The position numbers and the translations under genes were made by a program. From Acidimicrobiales bacterium (GTDB lineage: Bacteria; Actinomycetota; Acidimicrobiia; Acidimicrobiales; Bog-793), in NCBI GenBank assembly GCA_035533595.1, contig DATLTN010000021.1:20075-84074 (forward strand): a stretch of 64,000 nt of DNA, written 5' to 3'. The notes beneath the pieces are model-generated. The model had not been told where the DNA came from. It saw only the letters and a list, made by a program, of their open reading frames with translations, and did not search any database. The stretch's first letter is position 1. Every line of letters starts with the position of its first letter. Of this stretch, positions 51,806-60,364 are shown piece by piece.

Positions 51806-52665
51806 GCCCGCTCGGGTGGGGCCACCGCTTCCTCATGTGCCCGCCCCGCTTCTTCGGGGTGCTCTACGAGATCAACCCCTGGATGCACACCGCGGTGCAG
51901 GCCGACCCGGCGCGCGCCGCCGAGCAGTGGGAGAGCCTCGCCGCGGCGCTGCGCGCCGTGGGGGCGAGCATCGAGGTGCAGCCTCCCGTCGACGGCCTCC
52001 CCGACCTCGTCTTCACCGCCAACGCGGGGGTGGTGAGCGGGCGCCGCTTCGTGCCGGCGCACTTCCGCCACCCCGAGCGCCAGGGGGAGACCGCCGTCGA
52101 CGCCGCGTGGTTCGGCGAGCGGGGCTACCAGGTCCTCTCGCTCCCCGTCGAGCTGCGCCACGAGGGCGCGGGGGACGCGCTCCCCTTCGGCGAGGTCCTC
52201 CTCTCGGGCTACCGGAGCCGCTCCGACATCGCCTCCCACGCCGAGCTCGCCCGCCTCCTCGGGGTGGCCGTCCGCTCGGTCGAGCTCGTCGAGCCCCGCC
52301 TCTACCACCTCGACCTCGTCTTCTGCCCCCTCGACGAGCGCCACGCGCTCGTCGCGCCGCTCGGCCTCGACCGCTACGGGGCGAAGGTCGTCGAGGGGCT
52401 CGTGCCCGAGCCGATCCTGCTCACCGACGAGGAGGCGCTCGCTTTTTGCGCGAACTCCGTAGTCGTCGGCGACCGCATCGTGATGGCGCACTGCACGCCG
52501 CGCCTCGAGACGCTGCTCGGCGGCATCGGCCTCGAGGTCGTGACCGTCGACGTCGGCGAGTTCCTGAAGGCCGGCGGCGGCGCGCGCTGCCTCACCCTCG
52601 CCCTCGACGTCACTCTCGGCAGCGGAGCGGGCGGAGCGGACGCGGGCCGGGCGCGGCCTGGTTAG
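51802..52665 (+). CDS. Arginine dihydrolase-like guanidine-modifying enzyme
   Basis: This 287-residue pentein-fold enzyme aligns with the catalytic domain of cyanobacterial arginine dihydrolase (ArgZ/AgrE). Asn25 (EINPWM), Asn74 (FTANAG), His169 (LYHLD) and Cys263 (GGGARCLTL) fall at the places of the ArgZ residues Asn22, Asn71, His168 and Cys264. Such an enzyme turns arginine into ornithine, CO2 and two ammonia. A DDAH-like activity cannot be excluded. ATG at 51802 overlaps the OCD stop (ATGA). In cyanobacteria the same two activities are fused in the opposite order. Confidence 0.8.
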   Translation: MSPLGWGHRFLMCPPRFFGVLYEINPWMHTAVQADPARAAEQWESLAAALRAVGASIEVQPPVDGLPDLVFTANAGVVSGRRFVPAHFRHPERQGETAVDAAWFGERGYQVLSLPVELRHEGAGDALPFGEVLLSGYRSRSDIASHAELARLLGVAVRSVELVEPRLYHLDLVFCPLDERHALVAPLGLDRYGAKVVEGLVPEPILLTDEEALAFCANSVVVGDRIVMAHCTPRLETLLGGIGLEVVTVDVGEFLKAGGGARCLTLALDVTLGSGAGGADAGRARPG

Positions 52666-52674
52666 CGTCGGGCC

Positions 52675-53523
52675 ATGTCGACAGACGCGCCGCTCGCCCC
52701 CTCGAGCGCAGAGCTCAACGGTGTCCGCATCGGCTATCTCGACGTCGGCGAGGGCCCCCCGATCGTCTGGTGCCACGAGTACTTCGGTGACTACCGCAGC
52801 TGGGCGCCCCAGCTCTCGGCCTTCTCGCGTAACTACCGCAACGTCGTCTACAGCGCCCGTGGCTACCCCGCCTCGTCTGTCCCCGAGGAGGCGGGCGGCT
52901 ACTCCCAGCAGCTGATGATCGACGACCTGCTCGGTCTCCTCGACCACCTCGCCATCGAGCGGGCCGTCGTCGCCGGCCTCTCGATGGGCGGGAACGTGGC
53001 GCTCAACTTCGGCCTCCAGCACCCCGAGCGCTGCCTCGGCCTCGTGATCGCCGGCTGCGGCTCGGGGAGCTCGGACCGCGAGCGCTTCGAGCAGAAGGCA
53101 CAGGCGATGCTCGCCGTCATCGAGAACGAGGGGATGGCGGGCCTGCACCGCTTCATGGAGGGCGACCCGACGCGCCTCCCGCTGAAAGAGAAGGACCCCG
53201 CCGGCTGGGCCGAGCTCGGCCGCCGCCTCGCCGACCGCTCGCCGTCGGCCGCCGCCCACATCTACCGCGAGGTGCAGCTGAAGCGACCGGGGATCCTCAC
53301 CCTCGGCGAGCAGCTGGAGGCGACCGAGGTGCCGGCGCTCGTGCTCTTCGGCGACGGCGACGACGGCTGCGTCGAGCCGGGGCTGTTCATGTGGCGCCAC
53401 CTCCCCGACGCCCGCCTCGCCGTCCTCCCGGCAAGCGGCCACTGCGTCAACCTCGAGGAGCCCGAGCTGTTCAACGCCCTCGTGCGCGGCTTCCTCGACT
53501 CACTCGGGCTCGCGCGCCCCTGA
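52675..53523 (+). CDS. Alpha/beta hydrolase
   Basis: This 282-residue hydrolase has the oxyanion HEYFGDYRSW near the N-terminus, the nucleophile elbow GLSMGG (Ser near residue 104), an Asp-containing FGDGDDGCVEP and a late His in ASGHCVNLEEP. It belongs to the broad esterase/lactonase group. The substrate is unknown. The ATG at 52675 lies 9 bp after the arginine dihydrolase stop, so it may be part of that operon, although a functional link is not evident. Confidence 0.75.
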   Translation: MSTDAPLAPSSAELNGVRIGYLDVGEGPPIVWCHEYFGDYRSWAPQLSAFSRNYRNVVYSARGYPASSVPEEAGGYSQQLMIDDLLGLLDHLAIERAVVAGLSMGGNVALNFGLQHPERCLGLVIAGCGSGSSDRERFEQKAQAMLAVIENEGMAGLHRFMEGDPTRLPLKEKDPAGWAELGRRLADRSPSAAAHIYREVQLKRPGILTLGEQLEATEVPALVLFGDGDDGCVEPGLFMWRHLPDARLAVLPASGHCVNLEEPELFNALVRGFLDSLGLARP

Positions 53524-53575
53524 GCGCCGGTCGCGGCCACTGGCGGAGGGCCGCCGATTCGGGGAGGATCTGGCG

Positions 53576-54013
53576 ATGAGCGACGAGCACCCCGTGCAGC
53601 TGAGCAGCGGCCTCCCCGAGACGGTGCTGCCCGCCGTCCCCGACGAGTGGCGCGAGGCGCTCGAGCGCGCGCTCGCCGCCGAGGCCTCGCTCCGGCGCGC
53701 CGAGGTCGCCCTCGTCTGCGCGGAGCACCCCGGCTATCTCGACGCCTGGGCGGCCCTCTCGGACCTCGCTCGTGACGAGACCGAGGCCTACGCCTACGCC
53801 CGCGTCGGCTACCACCGCGGCCTCGACACGCTGCGCGGCGCGGGTTGGCACGGGACCGGCTACGTGCGCTGGTCGCACGAGGAGAACCGCGGCTTCCTCG
53901 CGGCGCTGAACGCGCTGCGCAAGGCCGCGGGGGCGATCGGCGAGGAAGAGGAGGAGGAGCGCTGCGCGCTCTTCCTCGTGCAGCTCGACCCCGACTGGGG
54001 CCGCCGCTTCTGA
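53576..54013 (+). CDS. DUF3151 family protein
   Basis: This 145-residue protein has the DUF3151 pattern: a Leu-rich acidic N-terminus, YAYARVGYHRGLDTLRGAGW and RWSHEENRGFLAAL near the end. The family is small and largely actinobacterial with no known function. GGGGAGGA precedes the ATG at 53576. It converges on the MFS transporter gene, with a hairpin between them. Confidence 0.85.
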   Translation: MSDEHPVQLSSGLPETVLPAVPDEWREALERALAAEASLRRAEVALVCAEHPGYLDAWAALSDLARDETEAYAYARVGYHRGLDTLRGAGWHGTGYVRWSHEENRGFLAALNALRKAAGAIGEEEEEERCALFLVQLDPDWGRRF

Positions 54014-54032
54014 GGAGCGCTCAGCGCGCTCC
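54014..54032. terminator. Bidirectional hairpin between DUF3151 and MFS genes
   Basis: GGAGCGC-TCAGC-GCGCTCC forms a 7-bp stem and a 5-base loop directly after the DUF3151 stop codon and overlapping the MFS stop. It sits in a 7-bp gap between convergent genes, the natural place for a shared terminator. Confidence 0.45.
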
Positions 54033-55667
54033 GGCCTGCAGCGGCGCCCGACCCCCGGGCGCGCTGTCGTCGGGGTGCCCGTCGCCGTCGCCCACCTCGA
54101 CCTCGGTGAGCGCGGCGCGCGCCGCGTCGCGCACGTAGGCGGCGGAGCGCAGCGGAATCTCGCGCACGCGCAGCAGGATCGGCAGCGTCACGAGCGCGAC
54201 CGGCCCGGCGACGAGGAAGACGGCGTGCAGCGAGAGGGCGAAGGCGTCGATCAGCCCGCCGCGCAGCGCGTGCGGCAGGGCGCGGATCGCGGCGGGGCTG
54301 AGCGCGATGCGGCTCGCGCTGAGGTGCAGGCGTGCCGCCGCGGCGCGCGGCACGACGAGCGGGAAGTAGTGGGTGAGGCGGGCCGTGAGCACCGAGCCGA
54401 AGAGCGCCACGCCGAAGGAGCCCCCCATGTTGCGGAAGAACATGTTCGAGGAGGTCGCCGTGCCGAGGTCCTCGCGCTGCACCGAGTTCTGCAGCCCGAT
54501 CATCATCACCGGGACGATCATCCCCATCCCGGTCCCGAGGATGACCATGTACGCGGCGACGAGCAGCTCGGGGGTGTGCTCGTTCATCGTCGAGAGCAGG
54601 AGCAGCCCCGTCGGCATGAGACAGGCCCCGACGACGGGGTAGCGCTTGTAGCGCCCGGTGCGCGAGACGAGGCGGCCGACGACGATCCCCGCGATCGTGG
54701 AGGAGAAGGACTGCGGCATGAGCAGCAGCCCCGAGAGGGTCGGGCGGATGCCCGTCACGGTCTGCAGGAACAGCGGCAGGTAGGCGGTGGTACCGAACAT
54801 CGCCATCGCCACCAGGAACCCGGTGGCGTTCATCTGCCGGAAGGTGGGGTTGCGGAACAGCCGGAGCGGCAGGATCGGCTCCGGCGCGCGCTGCTCCTGG
54901 CGGACGAAGAGCGCGATCAGCGCGACCGCCCCGAAGAGCAGGCCGATGATCGTCGGCGAGAGCCAGCCGTCCTCGCCGCCGCCCCAGACCGTGACGAGCA
55001 GCACCGAGCTGATCCCCCCGACGAGGAGCGCCGCGCCCGCCCAGTCGATGCGGTGCGGGACGCGCGTGAAGTCGAGATTCAACACGACGCTCGTCACGAT
55101 GAGGGCGACTGCGCCGATCGGCAGGTTCACGTAGAAGCACCAGCGCCACGAGAGATGCTCGGTGATGAGGCCGCCGACCGCCGGCCCGGAGATGCTCGCG
55201 AACGACCAGACGCTCATCGTGTAGCCCTGGTAGCGGCCCCGTTCGCGGGGGGAGAGGACGTCGCCGATGATCGACATCGCCCCCGAGATGATCCCGCCGG
55301 AGCCGATCCCCTGCAGGCCGCGAAAGACGATGAGCTCGTTCATCGAGTGCGCGAAGCCGCAGAGCGCCGAACCGGCGAGGAAGAGCACGATCGCCGTCTG
55401 GTAGACGGTCTTTCGGCCGTAGAGGTCGCTGAACTTCCCCCAGATCGGTGTGGTCACCGTCGAGGCGAGGAGGTAGGCGGTGATCACCCAGGAGAGGTGG
55501 CTGAGGCCGCCGAGGTCGCCAGCGATGGTCGGCAGCGCCGTGGCGACGATCGTCTGGTCCATCGCCGCGAGGAGCATGCCGAGCATCACCCCGGTGAAGA
55601 TCACCTGGATCTGGCGGTGCGAGAAGGCGTTGTGCTCGCCCTCGACGACGGCGGCCGCTTCGCTCAC
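54021..55667 (-). CDS. DHA2-family MFS drug exporter (EmrB/QacA type)
   Basis: This 548-residue transporter has fourteen hydrophobic segments and the drug:proton antiporter pattern: LAAMDQTIVATALPTI in helix 1, GKFSDLYGRK in the first loop and RGLQGIGSGGI, with a cytosolic acidic tail. The substrate is unknown. The GTG at 55667 overlaps the MarR stop (GTGA), so exporter and regulator are co-transcribed. The arrangement points to repression relieved by the exported compound. Confidence 0.87.
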   Translation of the reverse strand: MSEAAAVVEGEHNAFSHRQIQVIFTGVMLGMLLAAMDQTIVATALPTIAGDLGGLSHLSWVITAYLLASTVTTPIWGKFSDLYGRKTVYQTAIVLFLAGSALCGFAHSMNELIVFRGLQGIGSGGIISGAMSIIGDVLSPRERGRYQGYTMSVWSFASISGPAVGGLITEHLSWRWCFYVNLPIGAVALIVTSVVLNLDFTRVPHRIDWAGAALLVGGISSVLLVTVWGGGEDGWLSPTIIGLLFGAVALIALFVRQEQRAPEPILPLRLFRNPTFRQMNATGFLVAMAMFGTTAYLPLFLQTVTGIRPTLSGLLLMPQSFSSTIAGIVVGRLVSRTGRYKRYPVVGACLMPTGLLLLSTMNEHTPELLVAAYMVILGTGMGMIVPVMMIGLQNSVQREDLGTATSSNMFFRNMGGSFGVALFGSVLTARLTHYFPLVVPRAAAARLHLSASRIALSPAAIRALPHALRGGLIDAFALSLHAVFLVAGPVALVTLPILLRVREIPLRSAAYVRDAARAALTEVEVGDGDGHPDDSAPGGRAPLQAGAR

Positions 55668-56200
55668 GTCGCCTCCTCGAGCTCGAGGCCGGCGCGCTCC
55701 CCGAGGCTCTCGGCGAGGCGCTCGAGGAGGGAGGCGAGCGCAGCGACGTCGACGGCTTCCCAGCCTGCGAGGTAGCCGAAGAGCGCCTCCTCGCGCGCCG
55801 AACGCGCCGCTGTGAGGAGCGCGCTCCCCGCGGGGGAGAGGGCGAGGCGGCGCACGCGCTGGTCCACGTCGTCGCGGCGGGCGACGACGAGGCCGGCCCG
55901 CTCGAGGGAGCCCACCTGGCGGCTCGTCGTCGAGACGTCGACCGAGAGGAGTGCGGCGAGCTCGGTGAGCCGGCAGTCCGGGCGCTCCGCGAGCAGGAGC
56001 AGGGTGGCGTAGGCGGCGGGGTCGAGCGGCAGGGCGCCGACGCCGGCGAGGGCGGGGCGGTGGAGGCGCGGGCGGGTGAGGCGGACGACGCGCGTGAGCG
56101 CCCGCTGGAGGCGGGGGACCGCCTCGTCGGCAGCGAAGTCCCTGCTCGCAGGGGGTCCCAGCGCCTTCCCCCGCGGGAGCGGGAGGGGGTGGGAAGGCAT
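55664..56200 (-). CDS. MarR-family transcriptional regulator
   Basis: This 178-residue regulator has the MarR winged-helix core (CRLTELAALLSVDVSTTSRQ, VGSLERAGLV, RRDDVDQRVRRLALS). An N-terminal extension of about 35 residues precedes it. The ATG at 56200 is close to an AT-rich segment that holds promoter and operator. It is the first gene of an operon with the MFS exporter and probably represses both. Confidence 0.85.
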   Translation of the reverse strand: MPSHPLPLPRGKALGPPASRDFAADEAVPRLQRALTRVVRLTRPRLHRPALAGVGALPLDPAAYATLLLLAERPDCRLTELAALLSVDVSTTSRQVGSLERAGLVVARRDDVDQRVRRLALSPAGSALLTAARSAREEALFGYLAGWEAVDVAALASLLERLAESLGERAGLELEEAT

Positions 56201-56283
56201 AAGCTGAAAACCTAATCAGTCTTTTGTTGTGCTGTGCAAACATCTTTTGGCGCCCCGACGGCGGCGCGGACCGGAGGACGGCC
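56201..56283. promoter_or_regulatory. AT-rich divergent promoter region with MarR-type operator
   Basis: This 83-bp gap between the divergent MarR and aldo/keto reductase genes is far richer in A and T than the surroundings. TTTGTTGTGCTGTGCAAA (56223-56240) has TTTG/CAAA ends and partial inner symmetry, resembling a MarR operator. On the minus strand TTGCAC is followed at roughly promoter spacing by GATTAG, a plausible -35/-10 pair for marR. The operator could control both directions. Confidence 0.5.
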
Positions 56284-57213
56284 ATGGACACGAGGAGCAT
56301 CGGCGCACTGCAGGTTTCGGTGGTCGGGATCGGCTGCAACAACTTCGGCGGGCGCATCGACGACGTCCGCACCGCGGAGGTCGTGCAGGCGGCGCTCGAC
56401 GCCGGGATCAACTTCTTCGACACCGCCGACGTCTACGGCGGGACCAAGAGCGAGGAGTTCCTCGGCCGCGCGCTCGGCGCCCGCCGTGACGAGGCGGTGA
56501 TCGCCAGCAAGTTCGGCTCGGAGATCGACCCAGAGCACAAGGGGGCTCGTCCCGACTACGTGAAGCGCGCCTGTGAGGACAGCCTCCGCCGCCTCGGCAC
56601 CGACCGCATCGACCTCTACCAGCTGCACCGCGCCGACCCCGAGACGCCGATCGCCGAGACCCTCGGCGCGCTGAACGAGCTCGTCGCGGAGGGCAAGGTC
56701 CTCGAGATCGGCTGCTCGAACTTCGACGCCGCGATGCTCGCCGACGCGGAGGGCGAGGTGCAGCCCGGCGCGGCTGGCTTCGTGAGCGTGCAGAACCACT
56801 ACTCGCTCCTCGAGCGCGCCGACGCCGCCGAGGTCCTCCCCTTCTGCGAGAAGGCCGGCGTCGCCTACCTCCCGTACTTCCCGCTCGCGAACGGCCTGCT
56901 GACCGGCAAGTACCGCCGCGGCGCCGAGCTCCCCGAGGGGGCGCGCATCACCGGCATGGCCGAGGAGCGCCGCCAGCGGGTCGCCAACGAGAAGAACATG
57001 GAGATCGTCGAGCAGCTGATTGCCTTCGCCGAGTCCAAGGGCCACACCGTTCTCGACCTCGCCTTCGCGAGTCTGCTCGCCGAGCCGGAGATCGCCTCGG
57101 TGATCGCCGGTGCCACCTCGGGCGAACAGGTGCGCGCCAACGCCGCCACCGCTTCGTGGCGCCTCAGCGAGGACGACGTCGCGGCGATCGACGCCATCGC
57201 GCCGCGGCCCTGA
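56284..57213 (+). CDS. Aldo/keto reductase
   Basis: This 309-residue NADPH-dependent (alpha/beta)8 reductase has the catalytic set Asp and Tyr in FDTADVYGG, Lys in ASKFG and His in QLHRAD, plus GCSNFDAAML and a C-terminal ASVIAGATS that binds NADPH. It probably reduces an aldehyde or ketone. The ATG at 56284 lies in front of the family N-terminus. It faces the MarR gene across a shared promoter region, so it may respond to the same compound. Confidence 0.9.
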   Translation: MDTRSIGALQVSVVGIGCNNFGGRIDDVRTAEVVQAALDAGINFFDTADVYGGTKSEEFLGRALGARRDEAVIASKFGSEIDPEHKGARPDYVKRACEDSLRRLGTDRIDLYQLHRADPETPIAETLGALNELVAEGKVLEIGCSNFDAAMLADAEGEVQPGAAGFVSVQNHYSLLERADAAEVLPFCEKAGVAYLPYFPLANGLLTGKYRRGAELPEGARITGMAEERRQRVANEKNMEIVEQLIAFAESKGHTVLDLAFASLLAEPEIASVIAGATSGEQVRANAATASWRLSEDDVAAIDAIAPRP

Positions 57214-57253
57214 GCGCGGCCGGGCGCGCCGCGAGCGACCGTAGTCTCACGCG

Positions 57254-57916
57254 ATGCGCTACCTCCTCGCGAAGAAGTTGACGATGGTGGAGCCCGGCGC
57301 GGCGCTCCCCGGCCGGCCGGAGCCGATCATGGACCCCGGGCGCCACTTCGTGCTCGGGACGCCGATCGGCCCCCCCTATCCCGATGGCGCCGAGACGGCG
57401 CAGTTCGCGCTCGGCTGCTTCTGGGGCGCCGAGCGCGCCTTCTGGGGGATCGAGGGCGTGATCACGACGGCCGTCGGCTATGCCGGGGGCTACACCGAGA
57501 ACCCCACCTACGAGGAGGTCTGCAGCGGGCGGACCGGCCACACCGAGAGCGTGCTCGTCGCCTTCGACCCCGCGAAGGTCTCTTACGCCGACCTCCTGCA
57601 GGCGTTCTTCGAGCACCACGACCCGACGCAGTTCATGCGCCAGGGCAACGACATCGGGACCCAGTACCGCTCGGCGATCTTCACCACGACACCCGCGCAG
57701 GCAGAGCTCGCGGCCGCCGCGGCCAGTGCCTACGGCGAGCGCCTCGCCGCCGCCGGCTTCGGCGAGCTGGCGACCGAGATCACCCCCGCGGGGCCCTTCT
57801 ACTTCGCCGAGGACTACCACCAGCAGTACCTGGCGAAGAACCCCGACGGCTACTGCGGCCTCGGAGGTACCGGCGTCTCGTGCCCGGTCGGCCTCTTCAG
57901 CACCGAGCGCGCCTGA
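57254..57916 (+). CDS. msrA: Peptide-methionine (S)-S-oxide reductase
   Basis: This 220-residue MsrA reduces methionine S-sulfoxide in proteins. It has the catalytic Cys55 in [45 protein letters not shown] and the recycling cysteines near the C-terminus ([13 protein letters not shown]). About 40 residues precede the usual core ([12 protein letters not shown] and on). The ATG at 57254 lies 40 bp after the aldo/keto reductase gene, so both may form an oxidative-stress unit. Confidence 0.95.
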   Translation: MRYLLAKKLTMVEPGAALPGRPEPIMDPGRHFVLGTPIGPPYPDGAETAQFALGCFWGAERAFWGIEGVITTAVGYAGGYTENPTYEEVCSGRTGHTESVLVAFDPAKVSYADLLQAFFEHHDPTQFMRQGNDIGTQYRSAIFTTTPAQAELAAAAASAYGERLAAAGFGELATEITPAGPFYFAEDYHQQYLAKNPDGYCGLGGTGVSCPVGLFSTERA

Positions 57917-57947
57917 GCGGAGGCCGGCCCGTCGTGAGGGCACGCAG

Positions 57948-58364
57948 CTGAGCGACCCCGACGACCTCGACTGGCTGCTCGGGGCGCTCGACGCGCGCCG
58001 CCGCCCCGGCCGCTTCGTCTTCGCGAGCGTCGCCGACGCGGCCACCGCCGCGCCGCTCTCTGACGGTTCGGTGGTGGCGATGGTGCGCGAGGAGGAGGGG
58101 ACGACGCTCGTCCTCGAGGAGGCCGCGGCGCAGGCGCTCGGCCTCGTCGGCGGGCCGCCGTTCGCGATGCTCTCGCTCGGCGTGCACTCGCCCGTCGACT
58201 CGGTCGGCCTCACCGCCGCGCTCGCCACCGTCCTCGCGACGCGGGGGATCGCCTGCAATGTCGTCGCCGGCGCCTACCACGACCACCTCTTCGTGCCGGT
58301 CGAGCGCGCCGACGAGGCGCTCGCGGTGCTGTCGGGGATCGGCGGGGCAGCGCGCGAGCCCTGA
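57948..58364 (+). CDS. ACT-domain protein (DUF2241-like), probable CTG start
   Basis: This protein of about 138 residues begins [20 protein letters not shown] and continues [27 protein letters not shown] and [19 protein letters not shown], the pattern of the DUF2241/ACT family that binds small effectors. There is no ATG, GTG or TTG upstream of the family N-terminus in this frame; the CTG at 57948 sits at the expected place and has GAGGG upstream. The next in-frame GTG would delete about 43 residues of the conserved core. Confidence 0.68.
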   Translation: MSDPDDLDWLLGALDARRRPGRFVFASVADAATAAPLSDGSVVAMVREEEGTTLVLEEAAAQALGLVGGPPFAMLSLGVHSPVDSVGLTAALATVLATRGIACNVVAGAYHDHLFVPVERADEALAVLSGIGGAAREP

Positions 58365-58374
58365 GCGGCGTCCC

Positions 58375-58452
58375 TCAGCCGGGGAAGGTGTCGAGGCCGC
58401 TCGCGAGCATGTGGTGCTCCTCCAAGAAGCCGGCGATGCGCTCCGCGGGAAG
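58375..58452 (-). pseudogene. Possible N-terminal remnant of a PPOX-type gene
   Basis: On the minus strand the end of a frame reads AERIAGFLEEHHMLASG then a stop after LDTFPG. The first part looks like the N-terminal helix and strand of pyridoxamine-phosphate-oxidase-like proteins (GFLEEHHxLxLAT), here followed by a stop instead of the rest of the domain. It fills part of the 161-bp gap between two plus-strand genes. Chance similarity is possible. Confidence 0.25.
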
Positions 58453-58525
58453 CGGCGGGGACGGCCCTGGCGCCGGGCGGGCCCTCCTTCCGAGCCCCGC
58501 GGCGGGGCTCTGGGATGATGCGCAG

Positions 58526-59653
58526 GTGCGGCAGCTGTGCTTCTCCGTCGGCCTCGCCCTCTTCGTCGCCACCTGGGCGAGCCTGCTCGCGACCTTCGTG
58601 CTGCCGCGCGGCCGTTCGGCCTTCCTGCGGCCGACGGGTGCGCTGCTGTGGCGGGTGCACTGGCTCTTCGTCCAGCTGGCGCGACCGCTGCGCAGCTACG
58701 AGGCCAAGGACGGCCTGCTCGCGATCGCCGGCCCGGCGGCGATCCTCATCCAGCTCGCCGCCTTCCTGGCGAGCTTCCTGCTCGGCCTCGCGCTGATGCT
58801 CACGCCGTGGAGCGCGAGCTTCCTGCACGCGCTGCGCTCGGCGGCGGCGTCGCTGTTCAGCGTCGGCCTGGCGCGCACGATCGGCCGCTCCAACGACGGC
58901 CTCGTCGTGCTCGCGGCGGCCACCGGGGCGATCACGATCGCGCTGCAGATCGGCTACCTGCCGGCGATCTACCAGTCCTTCGCGCGCCGTGAGTCGCTCG
59001 TCACCCTCACCGAGAGCCGCGCCGGGATCCCCGCCTGGGGGCCGGAGGTGCTCCTCCGACACCAGCTCGTCTCGACCATCGACGCGCTCGGTGACTTCTA
59101 CGCCTCCTTCGAGCTGTGGGCCGCGGACCTCGCGGAGAGCCACAGCACCTACCCGGTGCTCCTTCTCTTCCGCTCGCCGGTGGCCGGCTACTCCTGGCTC
59201 CTCTCGCTCCTCGCGGTGCTCGACGCCGCGGCGCTGCAGCTCGCGCTCTTCCCCTCGACCGCCCCGTCCGAGGCGCGCCTCTGCCTGCGGATGGGCTTCT
59301 CCGCGCTGCGGCGGATCGCGAAGACGCTGCGCTGGCAGTTCAACCACGACCCCGACCCCGCCGGCCCCCTGCAGCTCGACTACGCGGCCTTCGCCTCGGC
59401 GGCCGAGCAGCTCGTCGCCGCGGGCTACGTCATCGAGCGCCCCGTCGAGGAGGCCTGGCCGCACTTCCGCGGCTGGCGGGTGAACTACGAGGACCTCGCC
59501 TACCGCCTCGCCGACCTCCTCGTCGCCCCGCACGTCCCCTGGTCGGGGACGCGGCGCTACCTCCCCGCCGCGGTCGTCCTCCCCGACCGGCCACCGCACC
59601 GCAACCCCGACGGCCGGACCTTCTCGGACATGCACTTCAAGAAGGCGCCGTGA
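58526..59653 (+). CDS. Integral membrane protein of unknown function
   Basis: This 375-residue protein has two N-terminal hydrophobic segments, two more near residues 65-90 and 115-150, and a soluble C-terminal region of about 150 residues rich in Arg and Asp/Glu. FELWAADLAESHSTYPVLLLF near residue 200 and NYEDLAYRLADLLVAPH near the end look conserved in style, but I recognise no family. The GTG at 58526 is chosen at the start of the first hydrophobic segment. Its stop overlaps the next start (GTGA). Confidence 0.6.
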   Translation: MRQLCFSVGLALFVATWASLLATFVLPRGRSAFLRPTGALLWRVHWLFVQLARPLRSYEAKDGLLAIAGPAAILIQLAAFLASFLLGLALMLTPWSASFLHALRSAAASLFSVGLARTIGRSNDGLVVLAAATGAITIALQIGYLPAIYQSFARRESLVTLTESRAGIPAWGPEVLLRHQLVSTIDALGDFYASFELWAADLAESHSTYPVLLLFRSPVAGYSWLLSLLAVLDAAALQLALFPSTAPSEARLCLRMGFSALRRIAKTLRWQFNHDPDPAGPLQLDYAAFASAAEQLVAAGYVIERPVEEAWPHFRGWRVNYEDLAYRLADLLVAPHVPWSGTRRYLPAAVVLPDRPPHRNPDGRTFSDMHFKKAP

Positions 59654-60357
59654 ACGAGGTCGCCCGCGTCCTCGTCGTCACCGCCCACCCCGACGACGTC
59701 GACTTCGGCGCCGCGGGGACGGTCGCCCGCTGGCGCGAGGTGGGGGTCGAGGTCGCCTACCTCGTCTGCACCGACGGGGAGGCCGGCGGCTCGGACCGGG
59801 CGCTCGGACGGGCCGAGCTCGCGGCGGTCCGCCGCGAGGAGCAGCGCCGCGCCGCGGCGGCGGTGGGGGTCGAGACCGTCGAGTTCCTCGGCCGCCCCGA
59901 CGGCTCGCTCGCCGCCGACCTCGAGCTGCGCCGTGAGATCGCGGCCGCGATCCGCCGCCACCGCCCGGACCGCGTCCTCTGTCAGAGCCCCGAGCGGGAC
60001 TACACCCGCCTGCCGGCGAGCCACCCCGACCACCTCGCGGCCGGCGCGGCCGCCGTCGCCGCGGTCTACCCCGATGCCCGCAACCCCTTCGCCTTCCCCG
60101 AGCTGCTCGCCGCCGGCCTCGAGCCGCACGCCGTCGGCGAGCTCTGGCTGATGGCGCACCCGCTCGCCAACCATCACGTCGACGTCACCGAGCACCTCGA
60201 GGCCAAGCTCGCCGCGCTGCACTGCCACGAGAGCCAGCTCCCCGACCCCGCGGCGATGGACGAGCGGATCCGCTCGTCCACGGCGCGCAACGCCGAGCAG
60301 GCGGGGATGGCGGCGGGGCGTCACGCCGAGGCCTTCTTCGTCACCACCTTGGGCTGA
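59650..60357 (+). CDS. PIG-L family N-deacetylase
   Basis: This 235-residue zinc deacetylase has the metal motif TAHPDDVDFGAAGT near the N-terminus, CTDGEAGGSD and the catalytic ASHPDHLAAG. The family includes MshB and Mca of mycothiol metabolism and GlcNAc-PI deacetylases; this protein is shorter than MshB, and its exact substrate is open. The GTG at 59650 overlaps the upstream membrane-protein stop by 4 bp. A MarC-family gene follows 7 bp downstream. Confidence 0.85.
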   Translation: MNEVARVLVVTAHPDDVDFGAAGTVARWREVGVEVAYLVCTDGEAGGSDRALGRAELAAVRREEQRRAAAAVGVETVEFLGRPDGSLAADLELRREIAAAIRRHRPDRVLCQSPERDYTRLPASHPDHLAAGAAAVAAVYPDARNPFAFPELLAAGLEPHAVGELWLMAHPLANHHVDVTEHLEAKLAALHCHESQLPDPAAMDERIRSSTARNAEQAGMAAGRHAEAFFVTTLG

Positions 60358-60364
60358 GGTCACC

